DNA of 64,000 bases, taken from Blepharisma stoltei (Eukaryota; Ciliophora; Heterotrichea; Heterotrichida; Blepharismidae). Location of the stretch: the NCBI GenBank assembly GCA_914767885.1, contig CAJZBQ010000034.1, positions 1-64,000 on the forward strand, in the 5' to 3' direction. Below the pieces are notes generated by a model. That model saw only the letters and a list, made by a program, of their open reading frames with translations, did no database searches and had not been told where the DNA came from. This document shows, piece by piece, positions 1 through 11,200 of this stretch (its first letter is position 1; the number at the start of each line of letters is the position of its first letter). The translations under genes and the position numbers were made by a program.

Positions 1-1051
1 ACACCCTAACACCCTAACACCCTAACACCCTAACACCCTAACACCCTAACACCCTAACACCCTAACACCCTAACACCCTAACACCCTAACACCCTAACAC
101 CCTAACACCCTAACACCCTAACACCCTAACACCCTAACACCCTAACACCCTAACACCCTAACACCCTAACACCCTAACACCCTAACACCCTAACACCCTA
201 ACACCCTAACACCCTAACACCCTAACACCCTAACACCCTAACACCCTAACACCCTAACACCCTAACACCCTAACACCCTAACACCCTAACACCCTAACAC
301 CCTAACACCCTAACACCCTAACACCCTAACACCCTAACACCCTAACACCCTAACACCCTAACACCCTAACACCCTAACACCCTAACACCCTAACACCCTA
401 ACACCCTAACACCCTAACACCCTAACACCCTAACACCCTAACACCCTAACACCCTAACACCCTAACACCCTAACACCCTAACACCCTAACACCCTAACAC
501 CCTAACACCCTAACACCCTAACACCCTAACACCCTAACACCCTAACACCCTAACACCCTAACACCCTAACACCCTAACACCCTAACACCCTAACACCCTA
601 ACACCCTAACACCCTAACACCCTAACACCCTAACACCCTAACACCCTAACACCCTAACACCCTAACACCCTAACACCCTAACACCCTAACACCCTAACAC
701 CCTAACACCCTAACACCCTAACACCCTAACACCCTAACACCCTAACACCCTAACACCCTAACACCCTAACACCCTAACACCCTAACACCCTAACACCCTA
801 ACACCCTAACACCCTAACACCCTAACACCCTAACACCCTAACACCCTAACACCCTAACACCCTAACACCCTAACACCCTAACACCCTAACACCCTAACAC
901 CCTAACACCCTAACACCCTAACACCCTAACACCCTAACACCCTAACACCCTAACACCCTAACACCCTAACACCCTAACACCCTAACACCCTAACACCCTA
1001 ACACCCTAACACCCTAACACCCTAACACCCTAACACCCTAACACCCTAACA
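1..1051. repeat. Telomeric repeat array (CACCCTAA)n
   Basis: About 131 perfect tandem copies of the 8-bp unit CACCCTAA run from the first base, so the C-rich strand reads 5' to 3' into the chromosome and the G-strand repeat is TTAGGGTG. The array is uniform with no variant units and stops abruptly at AT-rich DNA. This marks a true chromosome end. The repeat type is the one known from heterotrich ciliates (Stentor, Blepharisma). More than 1 kb is long for a ciliate somatic telomere, which favours a germline chromosome end. Confidence 0.98.
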
Positions 1052-1505
1052 GAATTAAATTTTTACCTAATAACTAATAATTTATTAATTATTTATTTAG
1101 CTAATTACTATTTAAACATGTAAAAAAATAATGTCATTATGAGGATTTTTAATATTTAATTTATAAATCTTAAAATATATTTAGATTGAGAGCATGCTTT
1201 ATTGCAAATCACACACATAATACAAAATTTCTTTTTTTTATGCGAATTCTTAAGTATTCTAAAATTATATATTAATATTTTTTGAATAGTTGTTAAGCAC
1301 TCTATAATAATTTTTAATATTGATCAAAGTATCTATAAAGGCTTTGCTGCCTTATTAAATTGTATTTAAATCTTTTTTTATGTTGGTTACATTCTTCTAA
1401 CTTAATAAAATAAACTTGCAATTTAATATTTAAATTTAATTTATGGTTAATTTAAAGGTAATTTGAAATGGATAGTTTTCGCTTGCAAATAATAATTGAC
1501 TAGCA
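1052..1505. other. Subtelomeric AT-rich spacer
   Basis: Very AT-rich DNA between the telomere and the first gene. I see no conserved ORF, no degenerate telomere units and no repeated subtelomeric element. It presumably holds the promoter of the downstream histidine kinase gene. Confidence 0.6.
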
Positions 1506-4345
1506 ATGGAAAATTTGCATAAACTTTGGTGGAGAGAAGAAGTAAATATCAAATTTCAGGTTCTCAAGAAATTTAGTTCTTCTATATGGGTCTTTGGAAC
1601 TATAACGCAGCTGATTTGAGCTTTGATGATGCCTGAAAAGATGAATCTTGTAATTATATATATTCCTTATTCAATTTTGTTTACTATTTTGTGCACTCTA
1701 ATTTGATATGCAAGCAAAAAAGGAGTGATTTGGAAAACTATAGTTTCTGTAGCCTACTCTGAGGGTTGCTGCTTAAAATATTTGAATGTTGGGACTTAAT
1801 CATTGCAAAATTTCAGATGTCCTTCTTTCAACACTTTCTATAATTTACATCAATAGCTTTGAGCTTCCTTTTATTGAATCTTCTTGGATAAAAAGTTTAA
1901 TAATTTGCAAGCACTTATTTTTATATCATTACATCAATTATTTCAATGGTAAAACGGAGCTTCTCATTGATTATATGCCTCATTTAATTACAATTTGTAT
2001 TTTATATTTGTATAATTTGAACTCTTATTATATTTCAGCAAAATCATTTGAAAGGTTTTTGTCTAAAAAGAGTGCTGAAGAAAGGTTAAACGTAGTTATA
2101 AATTTATTTACTGATGGGATTTTGATTATTTCTGAGAATAATCAGATCTTGTATTCAAATGCGCATTTCAATGACTTGCTTGGATGCAGCCAAAATGAGA
2201 TTTTAACAATTCTAGAAACTATTGAATATAGCCAGGGCAGAAAATACACAACTTTGACACCTTCAAATTATCTTATTGATGATATTAATTGAATAAGCAC
2301 TTTACAAGTGAATCAAGAAATCTGCTTTGGGCTGAGCAATGTCAGGGGAAATAATTTAGAATGAAAGGAAAGAAAGTGCTATGGGATGAAAAGGAAGCTG
2401 TGCTAATAATTGCTCACAATGCAAACAATATTATTCAATTGGAGCAGGCTCTTTCAGATAATAAACTAAAAAATATTCTTTTGAGATCAGTTTCTCATGA
2501 GCTGCGAACTCCTATTAATGTCATTTCATTTTTGGCTGAGTCTTTACTGTCTGAGTCATCAATAGCTGAAAATATTGAGTGGAAGGAAAAGCTAAATATG
2601 AATTCTGTGTCCTCCAAGTTGCTCATTTCATTAATCAACAATTTACTTGACTATTCAAGAATGCTAACTGGGGGTCTTTACTGTTCAAAAATCTAAATTC
2701 CTGCTGAGAGATGTGATTTCTAATACAATTCAGCTGATAAAGATTCAAGCAGAAAAAAAAGGTCTTTCTGTTATAACTAGAATTGATCCTGAACTACCTG
2801 ATTTTGCGTTCACAGACCCTCTCAGATTGAGCCAAATCCTTCTAAATCTTCTCAGCAACTCTCTTAAATTCACATTAAAAGGGTTTATTGAAGTATGCTG
2901 CACATTTTGTGCAGAATCCAAGCTAAAACTTGCAGTGTGTGACACTGGAATTGGTGTAGAGCAAGAAAAAGTGAAAAGCATTTTTGAAGAGTTCCATACA
3001 ATAAGAAGTCCAAATAATCCAAATGGATGTGGACTAGGTCTAAATATATCAAATAGAATAGCAAAGGCACTAGGTGGCCAAGCTATTGAACTCGAGTCTA
3101 TAGTTGACGAAGGATCAATATTTAGCTTCGTAGTCGACATAATGGAAGAATCTCCAGTAGAAGTAAGAATTGCTGAGGAGACTGATTTAAGGTCTATTTC
3201 AGAAGAAAAATACTCAATATCTATTAAAGATATTAATAAAATCAGGAATGAAAAAGATTTTGCTAACTCCCCCCCATCCTTGATCGAACGACTCGCCGTC
3301 GTTCGATCAAGGATGGGGGTTAAAAAAATTGTTTTGGAAAAACAATTTATATATAAAATAAAATAAATATATATATATATTTTATTTACTTTTAAATAAG
3401 AGTGTTAAGAGTATTTCATAATTATTTTTACAGCAAAAAATTGAATTAATTTCATAAAAATACCAATTTTTAATATTTTGATTTATTAGCTACACCTTTA
3501 AACTGTATAAATTTTAATTTGCTCCTCATTAAATTAATTTTTTTTTTTAAAATTTTAAAGAATCTCTATTTTATTAGATTATTGGGTTTTTAAGCCTAGG
3601 TTGATGACTAAATCACTTCGGATAGTTGACTTCGAAGCTTTCTATCGTCTCAAAGTCTTTGAAAACAACTTCATTATGTACATCTTGTCAAGCTTTTGCT
3701 AACTAATAATATTTTTTATATATATAAAATTTCGCATAATATGAAAATTGTTCGATCAAGGATGGGGGTTAATTTCCCCAATTTTTAGGAATTTTTACAG
3801 TCAATCGTTCGATCAAGGATGGGGGGGGGAATAAAGTATTAATCGTTGATGATAATGAATTTAATCGGATGATTTTAGGAGAAATTTTGAAAAGTAGCAA
3901 TATTTTGTATAATGAAGTTTGTACAGGGAAACAGGCAGTTGATATAGTGATTGAGATGGATAAGAAGGGTCGACCTTATCAAATATTATGCGATACACAA
4001 ATTGTGTATAGAATTTTTTTCAGGTCTGGAGCCATTTAATTGTAGAGACTTCACAAGTGAAAAATTTTCTTAAGAGCGAAGCCTGGCACACAATTTGTGT
4101 ATCTGAGTATAGTGATAATGGACGGAAGCATGCCAGAGATGAACGGTTGAGACGCCACAAAACGAATTACTTTGCTACACAAATCAAAAGTAATAACAAA
4201 CTTGCCTGTAGTTATTGGGTATACTGCTTTTACTTCAGAAGCTGATTTAGCTCTTTGTTTGGAGTCTGGGATGAAAGAATGTCTGATTAAGCCAGGAAAC
4301 CCAAAAAGTCTTCTAGATGTAATCCATCGATATCTATTAATGTAA
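1506..4345 (+). CDS. Hybrid sensor histidine kinase with receiver domain (two IESs, three homopolymer frame breaks)
   Basis: With TGA as Trp, and after removing insertions at 3264-3831 and 3984-4109, this reads as a hybrid two-component kinase of about 714 aa. The N-terminal ~190 residues carry several hydrophobic segments, then a PAS-like segment (near 2090-2280). The H-box SHELRTP lies near 2493, the ATPase N-box near 2848, G1 (DTGIG) near 2941 and G2 (GLGLN) near 3034. The receiver begins VLIVDD right after the first insertion and continues after the second as MDGSMPEMNGW, with a conserved Lys in CLIKP near the end. Three one-base frame breaks lie in short base runs near 1773 (extra A), 2365 (missing A) and 2673 (extra G); they are either assembly errors or early decay. 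The predicted role is His-Asp phosphorelay sensing at a membrane. It is the first gene, 455 bp from the telomere. Confidence 0.85.
3264..3831. mobile_element. IES, MITE family A copy 1 (568 bp)
   Basis: TA at 3264-3265 and 3832-3833 bound the insert. Removal leaving one TA joins KDFA to KVLIVDD in frame, exactly at the receiver start. The left end is a fold-back of the 18-mer CCCATCCTTGATCGAACG and its complement; the right end has two more copies of the complement in tandem orientation (near 3750 and 3806). The interior matches the copy at 28533-29057. Confidence 0.93.
3984..4109. mobile_element. IES (126 bp) with terminal inverted repeats
   Basis: TA at 3984-3985 and 4110-4111. Excision joins YQI to VIMDGSMPEM, the phospho-acceptor-side motif of the receiver, in frame. 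Both 16-bp ends carry GATACACAAATTGTGT in inverted orientation; the motif is itself nearly palindromic. Confidence 0.9.
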
Positions 4346-4558
4346 TAAATTGTATATAATAATCAAAAAAAAATTGAGGCTAACTGAAATTTAAGCAATT
4401 CAAATTTACCAAGTGAATTCCAATATTTATAATAAATTTAATGCTATTTTTTTGTTTTAAAATCCATGCTACCTCCAAATAATTTTTATAAGGGGAATGC
4501 AGTTTTATTAATCTAGGACAGGTATTTTTATAATTGTGGCTTTACATTATTTGAAATC

Positions 4559-4920
4559 TAACTCCCCCTCCGTGAGTGAACAAAACCATTAGAAAAATCG
4601 CTATTTTTTGCCCAAAAACCCACCCTCCGTGAATGAACAAAAATTTTTTTAATAGAAAATTTTTGATATATAAATGATAATTAGTATAATGAAATATAGA
4701 GCTAATTCTGTTTAATTTCAAACGAATTGCTTTTTAAAACATAAATTTTTATAAATTAAATTAATATTTGCTTTCCAATTTTTGCGAATTAGGATTTTTT
4801 TAAATTTCGAAAAAACTGATTTTCTATAAAAATTTATATATAAATTTTTTTAAAAAAAAATAAATTAACCTCCCTCTGTGAGTGAACAAAATTTTTTTGC
4901 TCACTCATGGAGGGGGGGAG
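4559..4920. mobile_element. MITE family B, intergenic full copy (362 bp)
   Basis: TA at 4559-4560 and 4921-4922 flank an element starting CTCCCCCTCCGTGAGTGAAC, with a second direct copy of that motif about 60 bp in. The other end is a fold-back of the same motif. It is nearly identical to the copy inside the channel gene at 25391-25772. It lies in the 4346-5171 spacer, in which I see no other feature. Confidence 0.9.
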
Positions 4921-5171
4921 TAAAGTGTTCTCTGAATAAGAAATAAGATAATCAGTAAGAGAATGAAAGCATAATCTATAGAAATTCAAAATACTCGAAT
5001 TGAATATTCTAATTAAGCCTCGCAGATCAGACCATCATACCTCAAAAAATAATATTTATATTAGCTACACGATGCAAATCTGGGATTTTTATAAATGTGA
5101 TGAACGAAGCTTTCTTTTGTTGGTCTCAATGCTATGCAGACTGAATCCGATTATATATTTTAGATATATAA

Positions 5172-5935
5172 ATGGGTTTAACATTTAAATTAAAATTAAA
5201 AGGCTACGCTAGACCATAAAGGGTAGACCCACTAGCTGTTGTCCGTCTTGGCTCCAAAACAGCGAAATTTTGGATTTCTGTCCTAAGCCACCTGTCCAAG
5301 GGATCAGCTCCTATCTGTAAATACCCCGATGATCAAGATGAGAGAAGACCATGCGTCCAGATGAGAGAAGACCATATAGTAGGCAAAAACTGCCTATCCC
5401 ATTTGGGGAGGGGCGGGAAAACTTTCAGAGGAGACGTAAAATTTTCCTCTTTAGTAAGCCATCCCAAAACCTGTAGGCCTACATCAAATAGTGACAGAGG
5501 CTTTTCTTTCATCCTCATCAGGATGAATCCTAACTGCTGCATGGGAAGTGTACCTCGGAGTTCAATTTCCGTCAGCATCTTCATTTATTTCTTTTAACAT
5601 TTAAGGAATCCCTTGTAATTGCTTCAACCCTATATATTGTTACAGTGTACAATCTAAATCAAGGATACATCAAAAACAAGCACTATATTGATCCTTTTTT
5701 CAAGAAGCCTAGCTTTGGGAGATATAGCGAAGCTCTATGTGAAGATGCAATCAAAATCGAACACGAAATGACAAGAAATTATGAAAAAGTATCTTCCAAG
5801 TACCAAAAGCAAGGTCTTGCATTGACCAGAAATATGTATCTAACTGCAGGCTCTAATCTTAACTCCACTAAAGGAGAAAGCAACCCAAATATCCAAACTC
5901 GTCTTAGAAATCGCATGGAATCTCTAGAGCAATAA
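5172..5935 (+). CDS. Small signal-anchored protein of unknown function (split by a GC-rich insertion)
   Basis: The start ATGGGTTTAACA at 5172 and the distal part at 5605-5935 become one 115-aa ORF when the 416-bp insertion flanked by TTTAACATTTAA is removed. The N-terminus then reads MGLTFKESLVIASTLYIVTV, a good uncleaved signal anchor, followed by a polar, basic body of about 90 residues. Without the excision the distal part lacks an ATG. I recognise no family. The short cytosolic-type tail after one membrane segment suggests a small organelle or endomembrane protein, but that is only inference. Confidence 0.75.
5177..5592. mobile_element. GC-rich insertion with 12-bp direct repeats (416 bp)
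   Basis: TTTAACATTTAA is repeated exactly at 5177-5188 and 5593-5604. The enclosed DNA is far more GC-rich than its surroundings. Deleting one repeat plus the insert restores the host ORF in frame. The minus strand holds a 126-aa open frame (5584 to 5204, with TGA as Trp) that I do not recognise. The long target-site-like duplication is unlike the TA-only MITEs. Confidence 0.85.
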
Positions 5936-6495
5936 ATTCAATTGATAGGTATAAGATAATAATCCTAGCACTTGGCTATGGCTTTAAATGCTCATTTTAC
6001 TATGCTAATAAGGTCTTTATAGCTAATCGGATTAAATTATCACAGCTCATGCTATTGATTATAAATTTTATAAATAAAATTGTCTATATTGCAAATTCAT
6101 ATGAATATTTTAAGAATATTAATTATAATGCTAAATATTTATATGAAAAAGTTTATTATTTGTAATAATTAATAAGTTATATATGCAATTACTCTTGAAT
6201 CCATTTTAACAGTTTCTTTGTAAAAAGCACTTCTTTTAGGTGTTTTCTTTTAGAAAAATGCATTTTTCAGTAATACATATAAGAAGAAGCTTCAATGACT
6301 ATTCAATATTCAATAAAAAGCCCATACCAAAATTCCATAAATTTTGACAACTCTCATTAATTTCAATTTTCCTTAATTTCTAATCACCAAAATTAACTAC
6401 GCCCACTATCTCCTAACCCTTTATAACAATCCTAATAAAAACTATTTTTTCTGGCTTTCCAGCCCTTCAGAATTCACTAGATCACTCTTATAAAA
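5936..6495. other. AT-rich intergenic spacer
   Basis: About 560 bp of AT-rich DNA between the anchored protein and the ArfGAP gene. I see no ORF, repeat or RNA gene. Confidence 0.5.
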
Positions 6496-8224
6496 ATGTC
6501 AGCAAGCGATATATTTCGACAGCTGCAAGCCGATAAAGAAAATACTCGCTGCTTTGACTGCGGAAAAGCTGGAGCTCAATGGGCTTCAGTTTCTCATGGC
6601 ATCTTCCTCTGCTTAGAGTGTTCAGGCCAGCACCGTTCTTTAGGAGTTCACATAAGTTACGTAAGATCTCTCACAATGGACACATGGTCTCCCAAGCAGC
6701 TTCAGCTTATGTCTAACGGAGGAAACAGGCGACTTAGGGAATATTTTACCTCTTATTCTATGCCCCAGTGCAGTACAATTCAATTCAAGTATTATACAAA
6801 AGCAGCTGAATATTATAGAGAGCTTCTCAAAGCTGAGGTCGAAAGGCGTCAATTAAGCTATCCACCTCCCACCCCTTCTATAGCCCTTCAGCCTTATGCT
6901 CAAGCCCCTTCTCCTAGGCCTCAAGTTCCTCGTCCTGTGGATACTCGTACATCAATAGAAAACCCTAATTTCTCGACAAATTGCAGATCTGATTATTCTC
7001 GATCTGATGAAAATTCATCATGGTGGGGAACTTCAAAAGCACTCCTTGGTGGGGCTGTTTCTAAAGCTTCTGAATGGACTTCTCTCGCTGTAGAAACAGT
7101 AAAAGACAATGGACTTATTGGGAGCATCAAAAGCAGGGCATCTGTTGTGCTAGACAAATCCAAAGAAATAGGTGGAAATTTGGCTGACAAAATAAGGGAA
7201 ACTAATATTGGGGAAAAATCATTAGACGCACTAAGTACAGTTGGAGGATATGTGTCTGAAGGAGCTTATGCAGCTTATAATAAAGTAAAAGGGAAGCCTT
7301 CTTTGTATAGAGATATTGATGATCTGCCTAATGATGTAGGGGAGAAGTTGTATAATGTTAAGGATAATTCTCAGTATGGAGGACAGCCGAAGGGAAACTA
7401 TGTACCACCTCAAGGTGAGTTTAGCTGAAAAAAGGATGAAAATTTGATGCAGCCGAAACATGTATATATTAGATTTATTAAATCCAATCCTAAATAAGAC
7501 CTGGTCTAGGATCTGAACTCTGCGGAATTGTTTACCTAACATTTCTATCCATTTCTGGTTTGCAAAACCTTCCCAGATATACTCCCTACCTAGTGGCCAG
7601 CCGGAAGGTCGCCGCGGGGAAGGGCTTGCTGCCCAGAGAAAATTGCCAGTGATGGCTCTTTGGGGTCGATGCTCCGGGGAGTTTTGGGAATTCTAGGAGT
7701 TGTGGGAGCCCTGGTGTTGTGGGATTTATTGGAGAGATCTGGCAAATGCAGAGAGACTATATTGACTGAATGCAGAGAGACTATATTTGATTGAATGCAA
7801 AAACGGCTCAATCTATGAAAGTGAAGTTGGAAGCTACTCGAATTGGAAGCAAGTAGAAAAAATCAACAATAATAAGGTAGGGTAGGGTATAAGTAAACTT
7901 TTTCTTCTTCTTGCCAGATATAATTAAATATGTGTTTGAGGCTGGATGGCCGGGAGCCCTGATGAGACGCCATATTTAATTATTATGCAGCCTAAACAAG
8001 ATCAGAAGTATTTTAATTACAATAGGGCGGAACCAAATCGAACGTTTGGGTACCAGAAAGAAATAAATTACAACCAAGATAGAGGATATTATCAAAGAGA
8101 AGAAAGGAGCTACCAAAGAGAAGAGCCAAGGTATTATCAAGAGCAAAGAAACTATTATCAAAATGGGACAAGATCCCAAACGTTTGAGGAGGTTCCTGAT
8201 TTTTTGACTGGAGATATTAAATAG
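6496..8224 (+). CDS. ArfGAP domain protein (ArfGAP1/Gcs1 type), interrupted near the 3' end
   Basis: The first ~120 residues are a complete ArfGAP domain: zinc finger C-x2-C-x16-C-x2-C (CFDCG ... FLCLEC), followed by the arginine-finger context GVHISYVRS. It should activate GTP hydrolysis on Arf at Golgi membranes. The middle (residues ~175-290) has Trp- and Ser-rich stretches such as SSWWG and WTSLAVETV that resemble the ALPS membrane-curvature motifs of ArfGAP1. After GEFS the frame runs into a GC-rich insert. Removal joins it to a Tyr/Gln/Arg-rich tail ending VPDFLTGDIK. Two excision models keep frame (396 or 389 aa). Alpha-COP, a coatomer partner in the same pathway, lies 7 kb downstream. 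Confidence 0.88.
7447..7984. mobile_element. GC-rich insertion with imperfect 14-bp direct repeats (538 bp)
   Basis: ATGCAGCCGAAACA (7447) recurs as ATGCAGCCTAAACA (7985), 13 of 14 matching. Deleting one copy plus the insert joins DENLMQPK to QDQKYFNYN in frame. A TA-bounded alternative (7422 to 7981) also keeps frame. Inside, TGGCCAGCCGG (near 7596) and GGTCGATGCTCC (near 7665) resemble pol III A and B boxes. There is also a short tandem repeat of AATGCAGAGAGACTATAT (7745-7800). Confidence 0.75.
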
Positions 8225-8475
8225 AATAAACTTGCTTAAACTAATACAAGATTTTTTATGTCCTAAATATCTTTTTATTTCAAAAAAATCTGGATTTGCT
8301 ATAGAAATTCCGATATAAAATCATAGATAATTTAAGTAAACTAATGATAATTTGAGTCAATGCAGAGAGATATTTCATGCCTTAAGGTCTTTAACAACTT
8401 GGGCTTTACTTTTTTGGATTTCATTAAAATACTGATAAAAGTGATGGAAGAAGTGTCAGTGTACGAGTTGATCTG

Positions 8476-8652
8476 ATGCTTATTCATCCTACTAAAGAAT
8501 TTAATAAAGGAATTCTAACTCTCCCTGCTTCTTATTTGAAAGAACCACCATTGTTCGATCAAGATAAAAAAATTAGAATCCCATGTAAAAAATTTTGTGC
8601 ACTACCCTCGAAAAGTAGTGCATGCAGTATATATGCTAAAATAGAATTATAG
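8476..8652 (+). CDS. Possible small ORF (58 aa)
   Basis: The frame starting MLIHPTKEFNKG and ending SIYAKIEL is open, and stays open about 40 bp upstream of its ATG. Composition is more protein-like than the flanks, but I see no family. It may be a gene fragment; GTTCGATCAAG inside it resembles the family A end motif. Low confidence that it is expressed. Confidence 0.2.
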   Translation: MLIHPTKEFNKGILTLPASYLKEPPLFDQDKKIRIPCKKFCALPSKSSACSIYAKIEL

Positions 8653-9344
8653 TTGCATCGCACAGATATACTGTAATCATTTATGATTAATTATAATCAA
8701 AGATAAGTATTGGACTCGAGGTCGTCGTGAATGGGTTCCATACTACTCATGAAAATGTTTGAAATATGATTTTTTAAAATTTGGGAGAGTAACGTTAGCA
8801 ATTAGTATATATCTAGCCTGTTAAATAGAGAAGATCTAGTTTTAATAATATCTAACCGCTTGCAGTAAGTGTTTTATTAAATAAATCTTCTTATTATAGA
8901 TGTATGAGGGAAATGTAATATCTCAAGCCAGACTACACTCTTGCAAATTATCAGAGCAACTCTTTCTCGACAGCTACTTATGATTTTACAAAAGAGACTA
9001 TAAAGATCATTATAAATGCAGAAAGGAGATTGTATTTAATTTAGATTAAAGCAAAATTGAGGGATGCAATGCTTGGCTGACCAAATAATATATTCTAAAG
9101 ATTTTCTAATGGATCGTTTATTCAATATAGGAGCAATATATATCAGGTGTAAAGGTAAAAGATAAATCCAAATATTTCAAGTTTGAAATGAATGAAAAAA
9201 GATACTGAACTGTAATAGAAAAGTCTCTTTGTAATTATTCATTATTTTTAATGAAAATTACTGATTCTTATTTGAAAGTGGCTTTAATTTATTTTAATAC
9301 CTTTTTGATTGTCCTTATAGAATTATAAAAATACTATAGCCTAA

Positions 9345-9540
9345 GCTCTTTATGGCTCTAGGTTCCGATCTTTCCTGACAAGAAAGAGGAGGGTTGGCTT
9401 CACAAGCTAATGGCAGAAACCCTGCATTATGTAGTTTCATCACTTAAGGAGTTGGCCTAACCAATATTAGCTAGTTTAAACCAGCTTCCTCTTTGCCTTC
9501 TGGAAAGATCGAGAAGCCGAAGCCATAAAGGTGTTCTGGC
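9345..9540. repeat. Long imperfect inverted repeat, possible structured RNA or fold-back element
   Basis: AAGCTCTTTATGGCT...GATCTTTCC on the left is mirrored by GGAAAGATC...AGCCATAAAG on the right, and the inner arms (GAAAGAGGA / TCCTCTTT) extend the stem. It is GC-richer than the surroundings. It could be a fold-back transposon or a structured non-coding RNA; no tRNA cloverleaf is visible. Confidence 0.6.
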
Positions 9541-9584
9541 TATATGTGATAGACAGTTTAGATTTAGCTTATATTGCGATATAT

Positions 9585-11159
9585 CTAAGCATTACGGAGC
9601 TTATACGAATTAACCAGAGCCAAGACCTCAGCATTAATCAGATCATTAGCCCTAACATAAATTGACCCACTTGCGATTTTCTTTTCCCTTTCTTCTTCAA
9701 TTTTCATAATCAAGCTATGAGTCTGCTTTATTTTCTTCATATAGTCGTCTATCAATTGGTCAGTTTTCGCTCTTTTTGCCTGAAAAGCTGCTTTTTCATG
9801 CTTGAAAAACACTTGAATCCCGCTGTTGTATTTTTCTTGTAAAATATAATTTCGCTTATTCTGCATCAGACTCCTCGCCTTGGCAATAGTATTTAGTTTC
9901 TTCGCCTTCAGTTTTGTATATAAATCAATAAATCATTCAATTCCTGGGTGTTTTTCTGTGACTTCTCCTGTTTCTAGATTCCTAAATCTGATTATTCCAT
10001 TATCCTCAAAATATGTCCAGGGCTTCTGCAAAGGGTTTTTTAAAAATTCCACTGCCACATTTAAATACTGGGCGTCTTTTTTGGGGTCCATCCGCAAAAC
10101 TTTGGCTGCTTTGATGATATCTTTAGTAGTTGGGTCTGAAATGGGGTGCAAGTATTGGTCAGGGCTGCTTTCGTCAGATTCTGGGATATCAGAAAAAGTC
10201 AATTCTCCTGAATACGTAAAGTTGTCACTGTGCAGCTCGCTTCCTAAAGCAGGTCCTTTTCTGGTAAAAGATACCTCTTCTAATCGTTCTATTTTATTGC
10301 GATAAGGACTTCTGTCTCCATCTAGCCTTATCTCATGCTCAAAATTATTTCAAAGCAGATCAGTGTCTTGTTCTTCTCCTGACTCACTTCGGTATCTGCT
10401 GAGTTTTGGCTTGATGACTTCTTTTCCTTTGTATTTATTATGCATTGATGAAGGGCTGAGCTTTCCTGACTGGCTTAAATGGAGATGCAAAGTTGCGTAT
10501 TCGTTCCTTAACGCCATGTTTTCAGCTTTTAAGACTTGTAATTCTGATTCTTGTTCTTTAAGAATTGATTCATTCTGCTCCTGGAGCTGAGATAGTTTTT
10601 CAAGCTTTATAGTACTTATACTTTGCTGAAATGACAAAGGGGTCTGAGTGTAATACTCCGTCTCATTAAAACTCCTATTTCTTGAAGAATCCTGAATATG
10701 GCGCTCAAAAATGCCTTGCAGCTCTGTGGCTTGCTTATCAAATGACTGCTTCAGAATGCTCGCTTGTGTTGTGACTATATTTTGCATGCTTTCTAATATT
10801 TGATCCAGATTATTAATTTTTGGGATTGGTTCTGTTTGAGGTCTTTCTTGCTCTTTATGAGGAGGAGCATTACTTGGATGTCTTCTGCTGAGATGCTTTT
10901 CCAGAAAATCAGTCCCCATAAAGCACTTTGAGCAGTATGGGCATTTTGCAGCTTTATTGTCAAGCATGCTCCTATGCATATAAACTGACGTAGATGGCTG
11001 CTTAAGTAGATACTCATACGTGGCTAATGTTTGTGCTTTCGCTTCTAGCTGCTGTTTGAGCTTTGCAACCAGTTTTTTATGCTTATGAACTTGGTTTTTC
11101 AGCTCGAAAACTTCACTTGGGTCTTCTGATGTGCTTAATTTCATTTCTTTTATATTCAA
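9585..11159 (-). CDS. DZIP1-like C2H2 zinc-finger coiled-coil protein with a CEP164-like WW motif
   Basis: One 524-aa frame once TGA is read as Trp (three in-frame TGAs). Residues ~1-50 form a coiled coil leading into one C2H2 finger (CPYCSKCF...HLSRRH, ~73-95), the arrangement of DZIP1/Iguana proteins. A long coiled coil follows (~130-240). Near residue 390 the segment PWTYFEDN...NLETGEVTEKHPGIEWF resembles the divergent WW domain of CEP164. A charged helix ends the protein. DZIP1 and CEP164 both act at basal bodies and the ciliary transition zone, so a role in ciliogenesis is likely. No IES is seen. It sits 41 bp downstream of the GFAT stop on the same strand. Confidence 0.75.
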
Positions 11160-11200
11160 AAACTATGAATAAAAAATTAATTAAAATTACTAAATTTTTT

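Larger units (their letters stand above)
8225..9584. other. Intergenic region with a short ORF and a hairpin
   Basis: Mostly AT-rich and non-coding. It contains one short open frame (8476-8652) and a long imperfect inverted repeat (9345-9540), listed separately. AATGCAGAGAGA near 8357 matches the tandem unit inside the ArfGAP insertion, so part of this DNA may derive from the same element. Confidence 0.5.

Noticed and set aside
1..1051. CRISPR array
   Set aside because: Uniform 8-bp tandem repeat without spacers at a chromosome end is a telomere.
1743..1764. Possible 15-nt heterotrich intron GTAGCCTACTCTGAG in the histidine kinase
   Set aside because: Removing it does not change the frame, and the frame break nearby requires a one-base shift.
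2745..3140. Long open frame antisense to the histidine kinase
   Set aside because: It mirrors the conserved ATPase domain on the other strand and has no independent motif.
5204..5584. 126-aa minus-strand frame inside the GC-rich insertion
   Set aside because: Open only with TGA as Trp, no recognised motif, and the host ORF is restored by removing the whole segment. Kept only as a note on the element.
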